From Bacteroidales bacterium UBA1181 (GTDB lineage: Bacteria; Bacteroidota; Bacteroidia; Bacteroidales; Paludibacteraceae): 64,000 nucleotides of DNA. How positions within the stretch are numbered: the first letter of the stretch is position 1; every line of letters starts with the position of its first letter. Where the stretch lies: positions 1 through 64,000 of the forward strand of contig DBYR01000041.1 in assembly GCA_002310215.1 (NCBI GenBank), read 5' to 3'. Positions 49,598 through 58,734 of this stretch are shown piece by piece. A model generated the notes under the pieces. The model was given only the letters and a program-made list of their open reading frames with translations, was not told where the DNA came from and ran no database searches. The position numbers and the translations under genes were made by a program.

Positions 49598-52500
49598 TCA
49601 CTTTATCTTTTTCAGCAAGAACTCATCCAAGAAATTCATACCCTCCAGTATGATTGGAGGATAGAGGAATCCGAATGGCTTGTTATAATCATTTTTCCTC
49701 ATAGCCATCTGATACTCAGGCATCTCCTTGATGTAGCGGTTCAGCTCCATGTTACGCAGGAAATCCAAGATTTCGTTTTGGCTAAAGAACTTACTAATGC
49801 CGAAGTTGCTTGCGACCATGTAGAAGATGTTCACGAAGTTCTGGAACTTCACGTACTGGCCTCGCTGAGGGCACATGAAGTTGGAGCCCAGGTAGCGGAA
49901 CATATCCGAGGAGACACCATCGTCAAACTTCAGGGCGACGCGCTCCTGGCTCTCCGAGTTCACCACATAGAAGTTGTCCTCACCCATGCACTCGATGATC
50001 TTCTCTTCCGAAGGAACCAACAGTTTGCTGTTCGATGCGACCAAGCCCATGGAGACCTCATACTTGATGTCGTTGCTAGCCTCACCTCTCGTGAACTCGC
50101 TCACATTGACATCGTAGATGAACTGTCCTGCGGATTGTTCGATCGCGGCGTTGCTCTCCACCGTTCCCGCCAAACCTGCGAGGTAGGAGGTGCGGTAGTA
50201 GTTCTCCGCAAGGCCCTTGTTGATGCAGCTCAACCATTCGAAGATACGGGCGCCCTTGCCTGCGGTCTTCAGATAGACCACCGGGCGGAAGTTGTTATCA
50301 GGGGCTTCGTCAGACTTTCTGACCTCATCCACCAACATTCTCGTGATCTGGCCCGCATAGAACATGATTAGACCCGTGACGAACAAGTTAGCGCACATAA
50401 GGCCCTGGCAATCGGTGCTGATCTTCTTATAGAAGGCCGGCAGATCCTGAACACCCATACGATCCACCACTTGGTCGAAATAGAAGGCGGCCGTCTCCGC
50501 ACTGTAGCGGTTCTCCCCCACGTTCAAGCCTGGAATCGACCAGCCTGCCTGCTGACAGACGGACAACAAGACGTTCTTGAAGGTGACGGAGGCATATTGG
50601 GTCGCACGTGAAACGTTCTGCGCGGCGAAGCGGATAGAGTTCTGCTTCACCATGGCGCAAGAGGCCACACGACGCTCGTCGTACATCTGGCAAAGCGCCG
50701 AGATGTCAGAGGTGCTACCACCGATGTCGAAACAGAGCAAGAGGCTCTGTCTGTCAATGTTATTCGCAAATTTATTGGCCACAGCGTTCGCCTCGGTCAT
50801 GCTGTAATTACCATCCATATTGATGGTCTTGAACCCAAAGCGTACCAGCTCTTTCTTAGGAGACAAGTCTATCACCTGAGGTCTCACGTCATTGGCGTGA
50901 CTGCCTAAGCCACCATTCGTGCCGCTACCGAGACCGCCACCCAAGCCACTGCCGAGACCTCCACCGAGGCCACCGCCCAAGCCGGACAAGCCCTCCAAAC
51001 CAGCGGAGGAGCCCAATAGTCCACCCAAGCCACCCTCGTTGGAAGGCGCATCGCCTAAGCCGCCACCGAGCACGGAAGCCCTCGCGAGGTTAGGGGAAGA
51101 GATGATCGGACGTTGGTATTTATCTCCATCCTCTCCATCAAATGGATAGACATCCTTCATGCTCTCCCAAATCTGTGAATATTGGTTCATCAGTTCGAAA
51201 GTGAAGGAGGATGGATAGGACCATCTGATCTTATTCGGCACGATAGGCGCGAAGTCCTTGTCGTAGAGTTCCGCATAGATCTGAAGCAACAGCGTGCGCA
51301 GATAGGCTTTGCGGTAGGCGATGTCTATCGCGGAGTCCGCCCACTTCATGTTGTGCACCAACTCAGCGGTCACATCATCGTCGAACAAAAGGTTGATGCG
51401 CTGCTCGGAGACGGAAGAGATAGGCAGTTCATTCTCCAAGCATGGGAAACCACCGACAACCTCCCTCTGGAGCGATTCCGCCTCCCCTTTGGAGAGGTCA
51501 ATTCGAGACTTGTCATGGATAGACAGGATGCTCTTGATCGCATTAGAGCCCAGCTCACGACGTTGGAAGAAGAAGATGTTGCGTTCGACACACTTGGTGT
51601 CATGGTTGCCCGACTCGTCCTCCTTAGGGGAGTGGCTGTTCTGCAACAAGGAGACACATTTGTTGTGGAAGCTGAAGGCCTCCGGGCTACGGTTCTCCAG
51701 GCAGTAGGCCACGGATGAGTTGGTGCTACCGAAATCGACGCCCAAGACCGCATTGACCGTGTCGGATGCGGAGGCACCGTACATATTCCTTGGCAACTGC
51801 GAGTCGCCTTGGCTACCATACTTGATCACCAAGAAACCAGCCGGTTTGTCGCCACACGTCAGGGCGAGGCCATAATACGGGAGCTTAGACTCGAATATTT
51901 CGTACTTGTATGGATTATCAATCATCTTGCGGGCGGATACCAGCAACTGTGCGTTCACACGCTTGTCCGTGGCGAGCAGGTCACCATTCGACAAGAAGAC
52001 CGGTTGCTCCTTCTCGTCCAATAGCATACGCATGGCACCCTTGCTTGGGCAGGCCGCGATCGGGTTAGCCGTGAATGGGCAATTGGAGGAGTGGGTGTCG
52101 TGCGGGAGCTCAGAGTAGAGGAAGTAGCGGCACCACTTATCCTTCACGAAGTTAGGCCATATCATCAGATCCTTCTTCTGGATAGGATGCTCCTTCACCG
52201 TATAGACCTCGTTGATGTCCGCGCCCTGTTCACTGCTCTCGCCCGACAAGCGGATCTTCAAGAGCACCTTCAGGTTATCGATCTTCAGCGAAGGATCGTA
52301 TGTGGCGGTCAGCGTGGAGCGAATCTCCATATTGGAGCCATCCACGTTCTCCTGGAGGAGTTGTCCCACATTGTTACCGAACACCTTCAGACCGTCAGCG
52401 CTGAGAGGCAAGGCGAAATAAGCATAGCCCTCATCACCCTCCACCCTGGCCTTGAGCAGGTGCAACGGATATTTGTCGAGCGCATTCGGATGCGTCGCTG

Positions 52501-53482
52501 TGTATGGACGGGTGAGTATCTGCGCGATCTCCGAATCCTTCGGCAACAGCAATGTCTTAGGGTCAAATGGCACCTCATTCTCCTGCCCCATCTTCTGCGT
52601 GGAGAAGATCGCTCCGTTGTAGCTATACAACATCGTGGAGTGGTTAAACACGACGGAGAAAGGCGCAATGAACTTATTGATGGAAGGGATATCGTTCATG
52701 GTATCGTACTCCTTCAACTCCTCGTTCAGCTCCTTCAGCCAAATCTCCAGTTCATGGTCAATGTAGGCAAGGTTCAGGCCATACATCGCACCGAACTCAG
52801 CCAGTTTGCTCTTGAGATGCCCCACATAGGAGTAGAGTCTGCCCTTCTGCTGGATGGAGAGGTTGCTGACCGCTTGGTACAACGATGGATTATTCGCCTC
52901 GCTGAACTGTGTGGAGGAGAAGAGCAACGTCTCGGGCGACGTGGCGCCGATCACCTTATGATCGAACTTGATGATGTCGATGAAAGGCTCCAGACGATCG
53001 TCCGGTGTATCCGCAGGCACAGTTGGGTCGCACCATAAACGTCTGTTCAACAGCAACATATTACCGAATGCGCCCTTCGGCTCATAAATATGGGAGGTCT
53101 CCTTGACCGATTTACCGTCGGAGTAGGTCAGCTTCACGCGACGCACCTCAATCTTCTCGTCGAAGAGCGCGATTGCCGTGATGAGCTTGCGCCATTGGTC
53201 GAGCAGGCTGGTATAGAAGATGTTGATGGACTGCGTGTTATCAGACCTGATCTTTCCTGCATGGACCAAAGCATATTTGAACAAATAGACGCGGGCGAAG
53301 ACCGAAGGCACACCCGACACGAAGGCGTTCAAGCCCTCCTTGTTATCCTTATCGAGGGCGGAACCCGTATCGATTTCGTCCGTAATGGTTTTTATTTCAA
53401 GCGGATTCCACTGATTAGCGTCGCTACAAGCGATTTCCTTACCCTTATTTACATCTATAACTAAAGCTTTATTTTCAGCCAT
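49598..53482 (-). CDS. SrfB-like protein with actin/Hsp70-fold ATPase domain
   Basis: 1294 aa. The N-terminal ~570 residues are specific to this group. An actin/Hsp70 ATPase follows, with the phosphate-1 loop VLGVDFGSTNSSVAYC at about 578-593, the phosphate-2 loop LCFDIGGSTSDIS at about 911-923 and an adenosine-type TAGKGARIFEWL nearer the C-terminus. A Gly/Leu/Ser-rich low-complexity insert lies at about 808-860. The arrangement recalls SrfB proteins. It probably forms an ATP-driven scaffold or polymer with the tubulin-like protein encoded just upstream. Confidence 0.75.
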   Translation of the reverse strand: MAENKALVIDVNKGKEIACSDANQWNPLEIKTITDEIDTGSALDKDNKEGLNAFVSGVPSVFARVYLFKYALVHAGKIRSDNTQSINIFYTSLLDQWRKLITAIALFDEKIEVRRVKLTYSDGKSVKETSHIYEPKGAFGNMLLLNRRLWCDPTVPADTPDDRLEPFIDIIKFDHKVIGATSPETLLFSSTQFSEANNPSLYQAVSNLSIQQKGRLYSYVGHLKSKLAEFGAMYGLNLAYIDHELEIWLKELNEELKEYDTMNDIPSINKFIAPFSVVFNHSTMLYSYNGAIFSTQKMGQENEVPFDPKTLLLPKDSEIAQILTRPYTATHPNALDKYPLHLLKARVEGDEGYAYFALPLSADGLKVFGNNVGQLLQENVDGSNMEIRSTLTATYDPSLKIDNLKVLLKIRLSGESSEQGADINEVYTVKEHPIQKKDLMIWPNFVKDKWCRYFLYSELPHDTHSSNCPFTANPIAACPSKGAMRMLLDEKEQPVFLSNGDLLATDKRVNAQLLVSARKMIDNPYKYEIFESKLPYYGLALTCGDKPAGFLVIKYGSQGDSQLPRNMYGASASDTVNAVLGVDFGSTNSSVAYCLENRSPEAFSFHNKCVSLLQNSHSPKEDESGNHDTKCVERNIFFFQRRELGSNAIKSILSIHDKSRIDLSKGEAESLQREVVGGFPCLENELPISSVSEQRINLLFDDDVTAELVHNMKWADSAIDIAYRKAYLRTLLLQIYAELYDKDFAPIVPNKIRWSYPSSFTFELMNQYSQIWESMKDVYPFDGEDGDKYQRPIISSPNLARASVLGGGLGDAPSNEGGLGGLLGSSAGLEGLSGLGGGLGGGLGSGLGGGLGSGTNGGLGSHANDVRPQVIDLSPKKELVRFGFKTINMDGNYSMTEANAVANKFANNIDRQSLLLCFDIGGSTSDISALCQMYDERRVASCAMVKQNSIRFAAQNVSRATQYASVTFKNVLLSVCQQAGWSIPGLNVGENRYSAETAAFYFDQVVDRMGVQDLPAFYKKISTDCQGLMCANLFVTGLIMFYAGQITRMLVDEVRKSDEAPDNNFRPVVYLKTAGKGARIFEWLSCINKGLAENYYRTSYLAGLAGTVESNAAIEQSAGQFIYDVNVSEFTRGEASNDIKYEVSMGLVASNSKLLVPSEEKIIECMGEDNFYVVNSESQERVALKFDDGVSSDMFRYLGSNFMCPQRGQYVKFQNFVNIFYMVASNFGISKFFSQNEILDFLRNMELNRYIKEMPEYQMAMRKNDYNKPFGFLYPPIILEGMNFLDEFLLKKIK

Positions 53483-53499
53483 AATTCTTCAATTAAACA

Positions 53500-55206
53500 T
53501 TAGACAAACTTTTGGGCGATCGTGATCGCATTGTATAAGTGAGCAAGAAATTTCTCTTTGATCGTGGTCAAATGCTGCTCCTGTTCCTTCGGTTCAGCCT
53601 TCGTCTTCAAGATCGTGATCAACTTGTTATAGCTGGTCTCACCGCCTATGCCGATGATACCCGACTCGGTAGGCCAGTTATGCGCCTCCTCCACGAAGAT
53701 GTTGCCTGGGTCGAAGTCCTTGCTTCTCAGACGCACAGGGTCGCTCTCGAAGGCATCCTTCTTGAAGATGAAGTTGCTACCGTTCAGCGAATCAAAGATC
53801 TGGTAGATCCAGCCCCTACGCAGCTTGGAGTTGACCACTGAGTAGGCGAACTGACGCATGTACTTATCGATCTGATCCATCTCCTCGATCTCAAGGCCCG
53901 TCTCATAGTGGTATTTGTTCTTAATGTCCTCGTTCTGGTTCAAGAAATCGATGAAGGCCTTGGTGCCGTGGATATCCTCGTCGAAGGCCGCCTGATGCTT
54001 GGAAAGGATCACATGGGCGAAGGAGAGGAAGGCACCGAGCTTATTGGTGAAGATATCCGCCAACTGCTCCTTGCCTGGGCCTCCCACGAAGGTGCTGCCC
54101 ACAAAGTTATAGGTTTGGGTACCCGGTATCTGTTCCACCCCGTGGAAATAATACTGGGCCTCCGCATTGTTCAATTCGTTCTCGTCCCGGTTGAAGAAAT
54201 CGTATGCGGCCGAAGCGCACAACAACTCCACCACATGGCAAGCATTGCGTTGCTCGTTACCGCCCGTGACCGTCTTCACGCTCGTGGTGTTGGTGTAATC
54301 GGACGAGCCGAAAGGCCATCCCACATGGTAGAGTGAGCGGTAACACTCCTTCACCGTCGCGTCGTTCTGGTAGAACTGGAGGGCCGCCTGACTGTTCACA
54401 GGGAAGAGCTTGGCGTCCGCCACGATACCTTTCTCCGCCTTCCGTTGCTTCTCATCCGGACTGGCAAAGGTGAAGTATTGCGTGAGCAATGTCGTGGCGA
54501 ACTTCATATCTTGGAAGTTCAGGGAGAACTTGCCTTGGATCGCTATCGCCTGCTTGAAGGCCATCGGGAGGATAGGAATCGAGCTGGCGCCCGTGCCACC
54601 GAAGACGGAGCCGAAGATGAAGACGCGCGCCTGCTTGCCCGCCTCCGCCATCTTATCGAGGAACTCGATCAGCTCGCAATCCTGCTTGTTGGCCGTGTTC
54701 TTGTTGAGGGTGACGTTCCGCGCCGCCTCGATGATGCCATGGTACATCAACATGCTGCCCAAGTGGGTCTGCGCGCGGAAACCATGCGCCAGATCGAACT
54801 GCTGCACGCTATCCTTCTCCAAGAAGAGATCGGAGAGGTCCTCATTGTCCATCTTCAACTGCTCGTCCTGATTCGGAACGGAAGATAGATTGTCATAATT
54901 ATCCCTCGACTTATCCTTGTCCCCGAAGCTGGTATAGAAACTGTACAGCTTCAGCTTGGCGGAGAAGAACGTGTTATGATTCGGGTTACCCTCCTCATTG
55001 GAGCCCTTCTTCCGCTTGATGGAGGAATACAAATGGATCAGACTCTCCGTCCGCTCCTTGTTACCATTCTGGGCATCGGTATCCAACGTCAACACGTTGA
55101 TCTCCTTGTCGTCGAACAGTCCGACCGCGCACAGGTGGACAAACGATTCGAGACACCGCATGCCCGTGCCCCCAATGGCTATCACAAAATATTTACTGTC
55201 ATTCAT
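53500..55206 (-). CDS. Tubulin/FtsZ-superfamily GTPase-like protein
   Basis: 568 aa. FVIAIGGTGMRCLESFVHLC at the N-terminus is the first Gly-rich nucleotide loop, VLTLDTDAQ the second, and VFIFGSVFGGTGASSIP at about 196-212 the tubulin signature GGTGAS. It fits the bacterial tubulin-like family rather than FtsZ because the flanking regions differ. GTP binding and filament formation are expected from the family. It precedes the SrfB-like gene by 17 bp. Confidence 0.85.
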   Translation of the reverse strand: MNDSKYFVIAIGGTGMRCLESFVHLCAVGLFDDKEINVLTLDTDAQNGNKERTESLIHLYSSIKRKKGSNEEGNPNHNTFFSAKLKLYSFYTSFGDKDKSRDNYDNLSSVPNQDEQLKMDNEDLSDLFLEKDSVQQFDLAHGFRAQTHLGSMLMYHGIIEAARNVTLNKNTANKQDCELIEFLDKMAEAGKQARVFIFGSVFGGTGASSIPILPMAFKQAIAIQGKFSLNFQDMKFATTLLTQYFTFASPDEKQRKAEKGIVADAKLFPVNSQAALQFYQNDATVKECYRSLYHVGWPFGSSDYTNTTSVKTVTGGNEQRNACHVVELLCASAAYDFFNRDENELNNAEAQYYFHGVEQIPGTQTYNFVGSTFVGGPGKEQLADIFTNKLGAFLSFAHVILSKHQAAFDEDIHGTKAFIDFLNQNEDIKNKYHYETGLEIEEMDQIDKYMRQFAYSVVNSKLRRGWIYQIFDSLNGSNFIFKKDAFESDPVRLRSKDFDPGNIFVEEAHNWPTESGIIGIGGETSYNKLITILKTKAEPKEQEQHLTTIKEKFLAHLYNAITIAQKFV

Positions 55207-55221
55207 ATCTTCTCATTCAAA

Positions 55222-55563
55222 TTAGAACCATGTTTCTATCTTCTTTCCCTTGCTGACCTTGCTGAGGAGGAAGCCCACCACAACGTACAATGCGGAGAAC
55301 CCCACACCGGCTATCACCATGTGGATCAAGTAATTATTGGCCCTCGAAGGGATGCGGATGCCTCGCAACTCCAAGAAATAATTCAGCAAAAGGCCTATCA
55401 ATAGGCTGAAAACCATTAGGAACCAAAAATAGCGCTTCCTTTTCCCCACATCCGAACGGTCCGGCTCATAATTCACTTTGTTGGACAATAACAAGGCCAA
55501 TAAGAAGGACACGATACACACGACACCTGCAATCAGGTAGGCAGTCACAACTGTTGTTTGCAT
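55222..55563 (-). CDS. Small three-helix membrane protein
   Basis: 113 aa with three hydrophobic helices: VVTAYLIAGVVCIVSFLLAL, YFWFLMVFSLLIGLLLN and HMVIAGVGFSALYVVVG. No family known. It sits between the lipoprotein and tubulin-like genes with 15-40 bp gaps, so it may link the outer and cytoplasmic parts. Confidence 0.65.
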   Translation of the reverse strand: MQTTVVTAYLIAGVVCIVSFLLALLLSNKVNYEPDRSDVGKRKRYFWFLMVFSLLIGLLLNYFLELRGIRIPSRANNYLIHMVIAGVGFSALYVVVGFLLSKVSKGKKIETWF

Positions 55564-55603
55564 AAATCACTCTATTTTAATTATTTATTATTCTAATATT
55601 TTA

Positions 55604-57193
55604 TCAATATGCCTTGATGTAGTAGGTATAGATGACCCGACCCGACGGGCTCACACCCTCCGCCTGCAACGTGTTACGCAAGGACTCCGCGATGGAGCTG
55701 TTCGTCCTCGCCACATCCTTCCAGATGAAATAGTTCTTCATCTTATCATAATTGATGTCACATTCACCGATGACGAGTTCAATCTTCAGCAGGTCACCTG
55801 CGGAGACATCCATGTTCTCGCCATTGAATTTGTTGGAGAAATCGATAGCGATCTCCTTCTGCGACGCATCTCCCTCCACAGGGATGAGCTGCATCTCGAA
55901 CATATCCTTCACCTCACGGGTAGCGCGTGGCTCGGCATAGCGATACTCTGGCTTCAGCTCGCCGGTCACCGGATCATAATACAACTCCGTATACTTGTTA
56001 CCACACATGTCGACGATCTTCTCCCCCTCTTCGGTGATCACCTTAGGCGGGCATGTCAATGCCTTCTGGTAATGCGCATAGGCGGCGAAATCCTCCTGCA
56101 CGTTCGTCACACGAATCCGCAGATCCTTGATGGTATAGGAATCCTCGTTCAACACCTTCAGGAAGAGCTTGCTCAGAAAATGCTTGAAACGGTCTGCGCG
56201 GGGAACACCCTCCTCCCGCATGGCGTCCGCATTCTTCTTGATCTCCCCCCAAGCGGCATTGCAGGGGTAGAACTCCCACCCCTCCGTCGAGCGATTGATG
56301 TACATGGCTACGGACGGATCGCTCTCGTTCACCACAGAGACCAGATCCTCTCCCTTTCCGTCATGGTAATTACCGCCTTGGGTGGCGCTCGCATACTTGG
56401 TCTCCAATGAATAAGAGCGGCTGGTAAGCAAGAAATTGCGGTAGGCGACTGGCCTTCCCACCAACGCTTGGTCGACCTTCTCCCTCAGGGTTCCCTTCGC
56501 ATCGTCGAACAAGACGAAATAGAGGTGTTTGTCCTTCATATCTGTCTTGTTGACCGGTTCCTTATAGTCCATCACATAGAAATAGACCTGCCCGCCCGAA
56601 CGGAGCCATTGGGTGAAATATTGCGACGCATAGGCGCTGTATTGGATCTTGGCGCCCGAGCTCACCGCTCCACCTTTAGGCGCCCCATAGGAGACGCCCT
56701 TCTTGCCTGAATTGACAATCATTGGCCGCAAATACGGGCATCCGGCCTCCTGTTGCTCATACTCCTCCAAGTCGGAGATCAGCAACGCCAACTTGCGCTC
56801 GGAGACGATTTGCCGGAAGGAAGCCTCGATAGGTGCCATGATATCCTTGTACTCCACATTGACGATTCTGTTGAACAGGTCTTTCTTCGTCAGGTTCAAA
56901 GTGTTAATCTGCGAGTTACCCAATCCGTAGGAGTTCCATTCCCCATCCACCTTGTTCGTTATCGCCTCCAGGTAACACCTTAGCGTCTCGTCCTGATAGG
57001 CATAATTCATTCCGTCAGACAAATCAAAATAGACGGAGTAGCCATTGCGGAAAGAATCTTGCTCCGCCACGCCCTGCTCATGGTACTGCTCCAAGTATGT
57101 GGTCATGAAATTGTCGTCAACACCAGACCCGCATCCCCATAATGCGGCCATGAGGGGAACCGCCATCCACTTCAAACACTTTTTTCTGTTCAT
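55604..57193 (-). CDS. Lipoprotein with a possible vWA-like fold (first gene of the operon)
   Basis: 529 aa from ATG 57193. The start MNRKKCLKWMAVPLMAALWGC gives a signal peptide and lipobox (LWGC). GYSVYFDLSDGMNYAY has a D-x-S-x-G arrangement like a vWA MIDAS, and LALLISDLEEYEQ resembles its second acidic strand. The C-terminal half is beta-rich. An upstream GTG/TTG-type extension would remove the signal peptide and is rejected. Likely a periplasmic or outer-membrane sensor for the operon. The vWA assignment is tentative. Confidence 0.6.
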   Translation of the reverse strand: MNRKKCLKWMAVPLMAALWGCGSGVDDNFMTTYLEQYHEQGVAEQDSFRNGYSVYFDLSDGMNYAYQDETLRCYLEAITNKVDGEWNSYGLGNSQINTLNLTKKDLFNRIVNVEYKDIMAPIEASFRQIVSERKLALLISDLEEYEQQEAGCPYLRPMIVNSGKKGVSYGAPKGGAVSSGAKIQYSAYASQYFTQWLRSGGQVYFYVMDYKEPVNKTDMKDKHLYFVLFDDAKGTLREKVDQALVGRPVAYRNFLLTSRSYSLETKYASATQGGNYHDGKGEDLVSVVNESDPSVAMYINRSTEGWEFYPCNAAWGEIKKNADAMREEGVPRADRFKHFLSKLFLKVLNEDSYTIKDLRIRVTNVQEDFAAYAHYQKALTCPPKVITEEGEKIVDMCGNKYTELYYDPVTGELKPEYRYAEPRATREVKDMFEMQLIPVEGDASQKEIAIDFSNKFNGENMDVSAGDLLKIELVIGECDINYDKMKNYFIWKDVARTNSSIAESLRNTLQAEGVSPSGRVIYTYYIKAY

Positions 57194-57317
57194 AAATCTT
57201 TCAATTACCATGGACTCCGAACGCCCGCAGCCCATTATTCCTTTATTCCTATAATTCAATTACTAACGCATCTTTCACCCTCTTTTCTTCTTAGAAGAAA
57301 CAGAATGGTACATTACG

Positions 57318-57348
57318 CAAATATAAAAAAATATGCGATAGATAACAA
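57318..57348 (-). promoter_or_regulatory. Promoter of the nine-gene operon (TTG-N20-TATATTTG)
   Basis: On the minus strand TATATTTG (57318-57325) and TTG (57346-57348) with a 20-nt spacer fit the Bacteroidetes consensus. The first gene starts about 125 bp downstream. Confidence 0.6.
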
Positions 57349-57430
57349 TATTTTTATACCCGAAGAATCAAAGATCTACCACAATTCACAATTCGTCATT
57401 CTTAATTCATGACGCTTAATTCTCAACTCC

Positions 57431-57462
57431 TTTGCATCATCCACAAGAAAAACTTACCTTTA
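57431..57462 (+). promoter_or_regulatory. Promoter of the HAD gene (TTTG-N20-TACCTTTA)
   Basis: TTTG at 57431 and TACCTTTA at 57455-57462 are spaced by 20 nt. Start codon 23 bp downstream. Confidence 0.55.
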
Positions 57463-57484
57463 CGCGGAAAAAAAGAGGAATATC

Positions 57485-58114
57485 ATGATAAAAAACATAC
57501 TATTCGACCTGGGAGGCGTCATCGTGGACATAGACATGGAGAAGCTCACACGAGGTTTCTACTCGCTCGGCATGTCCAAATGGTTCCTGTGGCTGCGCAA
57601 GAGGACCATCAAGAAATACTTCTCCCGTTATATGTGCGGGACAATCAGCACGCCGGACTTCGTGGCTTGGATGAAGAGCCACTGCGGAAAGAATACAACT
57701 GACGAGGAGGTGAAGGATATGTTCAACAGCGTGCTCGTCGCCCTACCCGACCATATCCTCGGCATGATTGACCAACTGCACGTACAGTACCCGACCTACT
57801 TGCTCAGCAACATCAACGACCTGCACTACAACGCAGTGCTCGACCGCTGGTTCGGTGGCGAACGGGCGAACATCACCCAACACTTCGACAAAGTCTTCTT
57901 CAGCCATGAGATGGGTCTGGAGAAGCCCGACCCGGAGATCTTCAAGCAGGTAATCAAAGAGAGCGGCATCCGTCCGGAAGAGACCATCTTCATCGACGAC
58001 ACCCAGGAGAACCTCGACAGCGCCAAACAGCTGGGCTTCCAAACCCTGCTGGCGGATAGGGAACGGAAGTGGGAGAAGACGTTGCATGACCTGCTTTCGC
58101 AACAAACCAATTAA
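57485..58114 (+). CDS. HAD-superfamily phosphatase
   Basis: 209 aa. Motif I ILFDLGGVIVDID lacks the second Asp of DxD (D-x-G), motif II is YLLSNIND, and motifs III-IV are EKPDPEIF and FIDDTQENLD. The IA subfamily cap is helical. The missing Asp at +2 may alter activity, although the GGV variant is common in this subgroup. Substrate unknown. Confidence 0.88.
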   Translation: MIKNILFDLGGVIVDIDMEKLTRGFYSLGMSKWFLWLRKRTIKKYFSRYMCGTISTPDFVAWMKSHCGKNTTDEEVKDMFNSVLVALPDHILGMIDQLHVQYPTYLLSNINDLHYNAVLDRWFGGERANITQHFDKVFFSHEMGLEKPDPEIFKQVIKESGIRPEETIFIDDTQENLDSAKQLGFQTLLADRERKWEKTLHDLLSQQTN

Positions 58115-58148
58115 AACACAGAATAATAAATTTTTAACCAGACAATAA

Positions 58149-58709
58149 ATGAAGAACTTTAAACCCGGTCCGTGGATGCTCCCCCTCCCGGTACTGATCA
58201 TAGGCACCTACGACGCCAACGGCAAGGCCAACGCCATGAACGCCGCCTGGGGAGGCCAATGGGAGGAGAACGAGATCATGATCTGCATGGGCGCCCACGC
58301 CACGACGGATAACCTGAACCGCTGCGGAGAGTTCACCGTGGCCTTCGGTACCGAGGAGACCCTGACCGCCTGCGACTACGTGGGTATCGTAAGCGCCAAG
58401 AAAGTACCCAATAAGATGGAGAAGACTGGATGGAAGGAGAGCAAGGCGCCTCACGTGAACGCACCTGTGTTCGACGTCTTCCCCATGACCTTGGAGTGCC
58501 GCATCAAAGAGAAGGTCGGTGCGGACGAGAACGGCTACAACATCATCGCGGAGATCGTGAACATCCTCGCAGACGAGAAGTGTCTCGCAGAGGATGGGAA
58601 GCCGGACGTAGAGAAGATGCACCTCATCGCCTACGACCCGATCCACAAGGGCTATATCCGCCTCGGACAGACTGTCGGCAAAGCCTTCCACGACGGTAAG
58701 AACCTTTAA
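58149..58709 (+). CDS. Flavin reductase-like (FMN-binding split barrel) protein
   Basis: 186 aa. VLIIGTYDANGKANAMNAAWGG and FTVAFGTEETLTACDYVGIVSAKKVPNK are the conserved flavoredoxin-type blocks. Predicted cytoplasmic FMN protein of unknown partner. Confidence 0.88.
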   Translation: MKNFKPGPWMLPLPVLIIGTYDANGKANAMNAAWGGQWEENEIMICMGAHATTDNLNRCGEFTVAFGTEETLTACDYVGIVSAKKVPNKMEKTGWKESKAPHVNAPVFDVFPMTLECRIKEKVGADENGYNIIAEIVNILADEKCLAEDGKPDVEKMHLIAYDPIHKGYIRLGQTVGKAFHDGKNL

Positions 58710-58734
58710 CACAAACTTTTATAATCAGACAACA

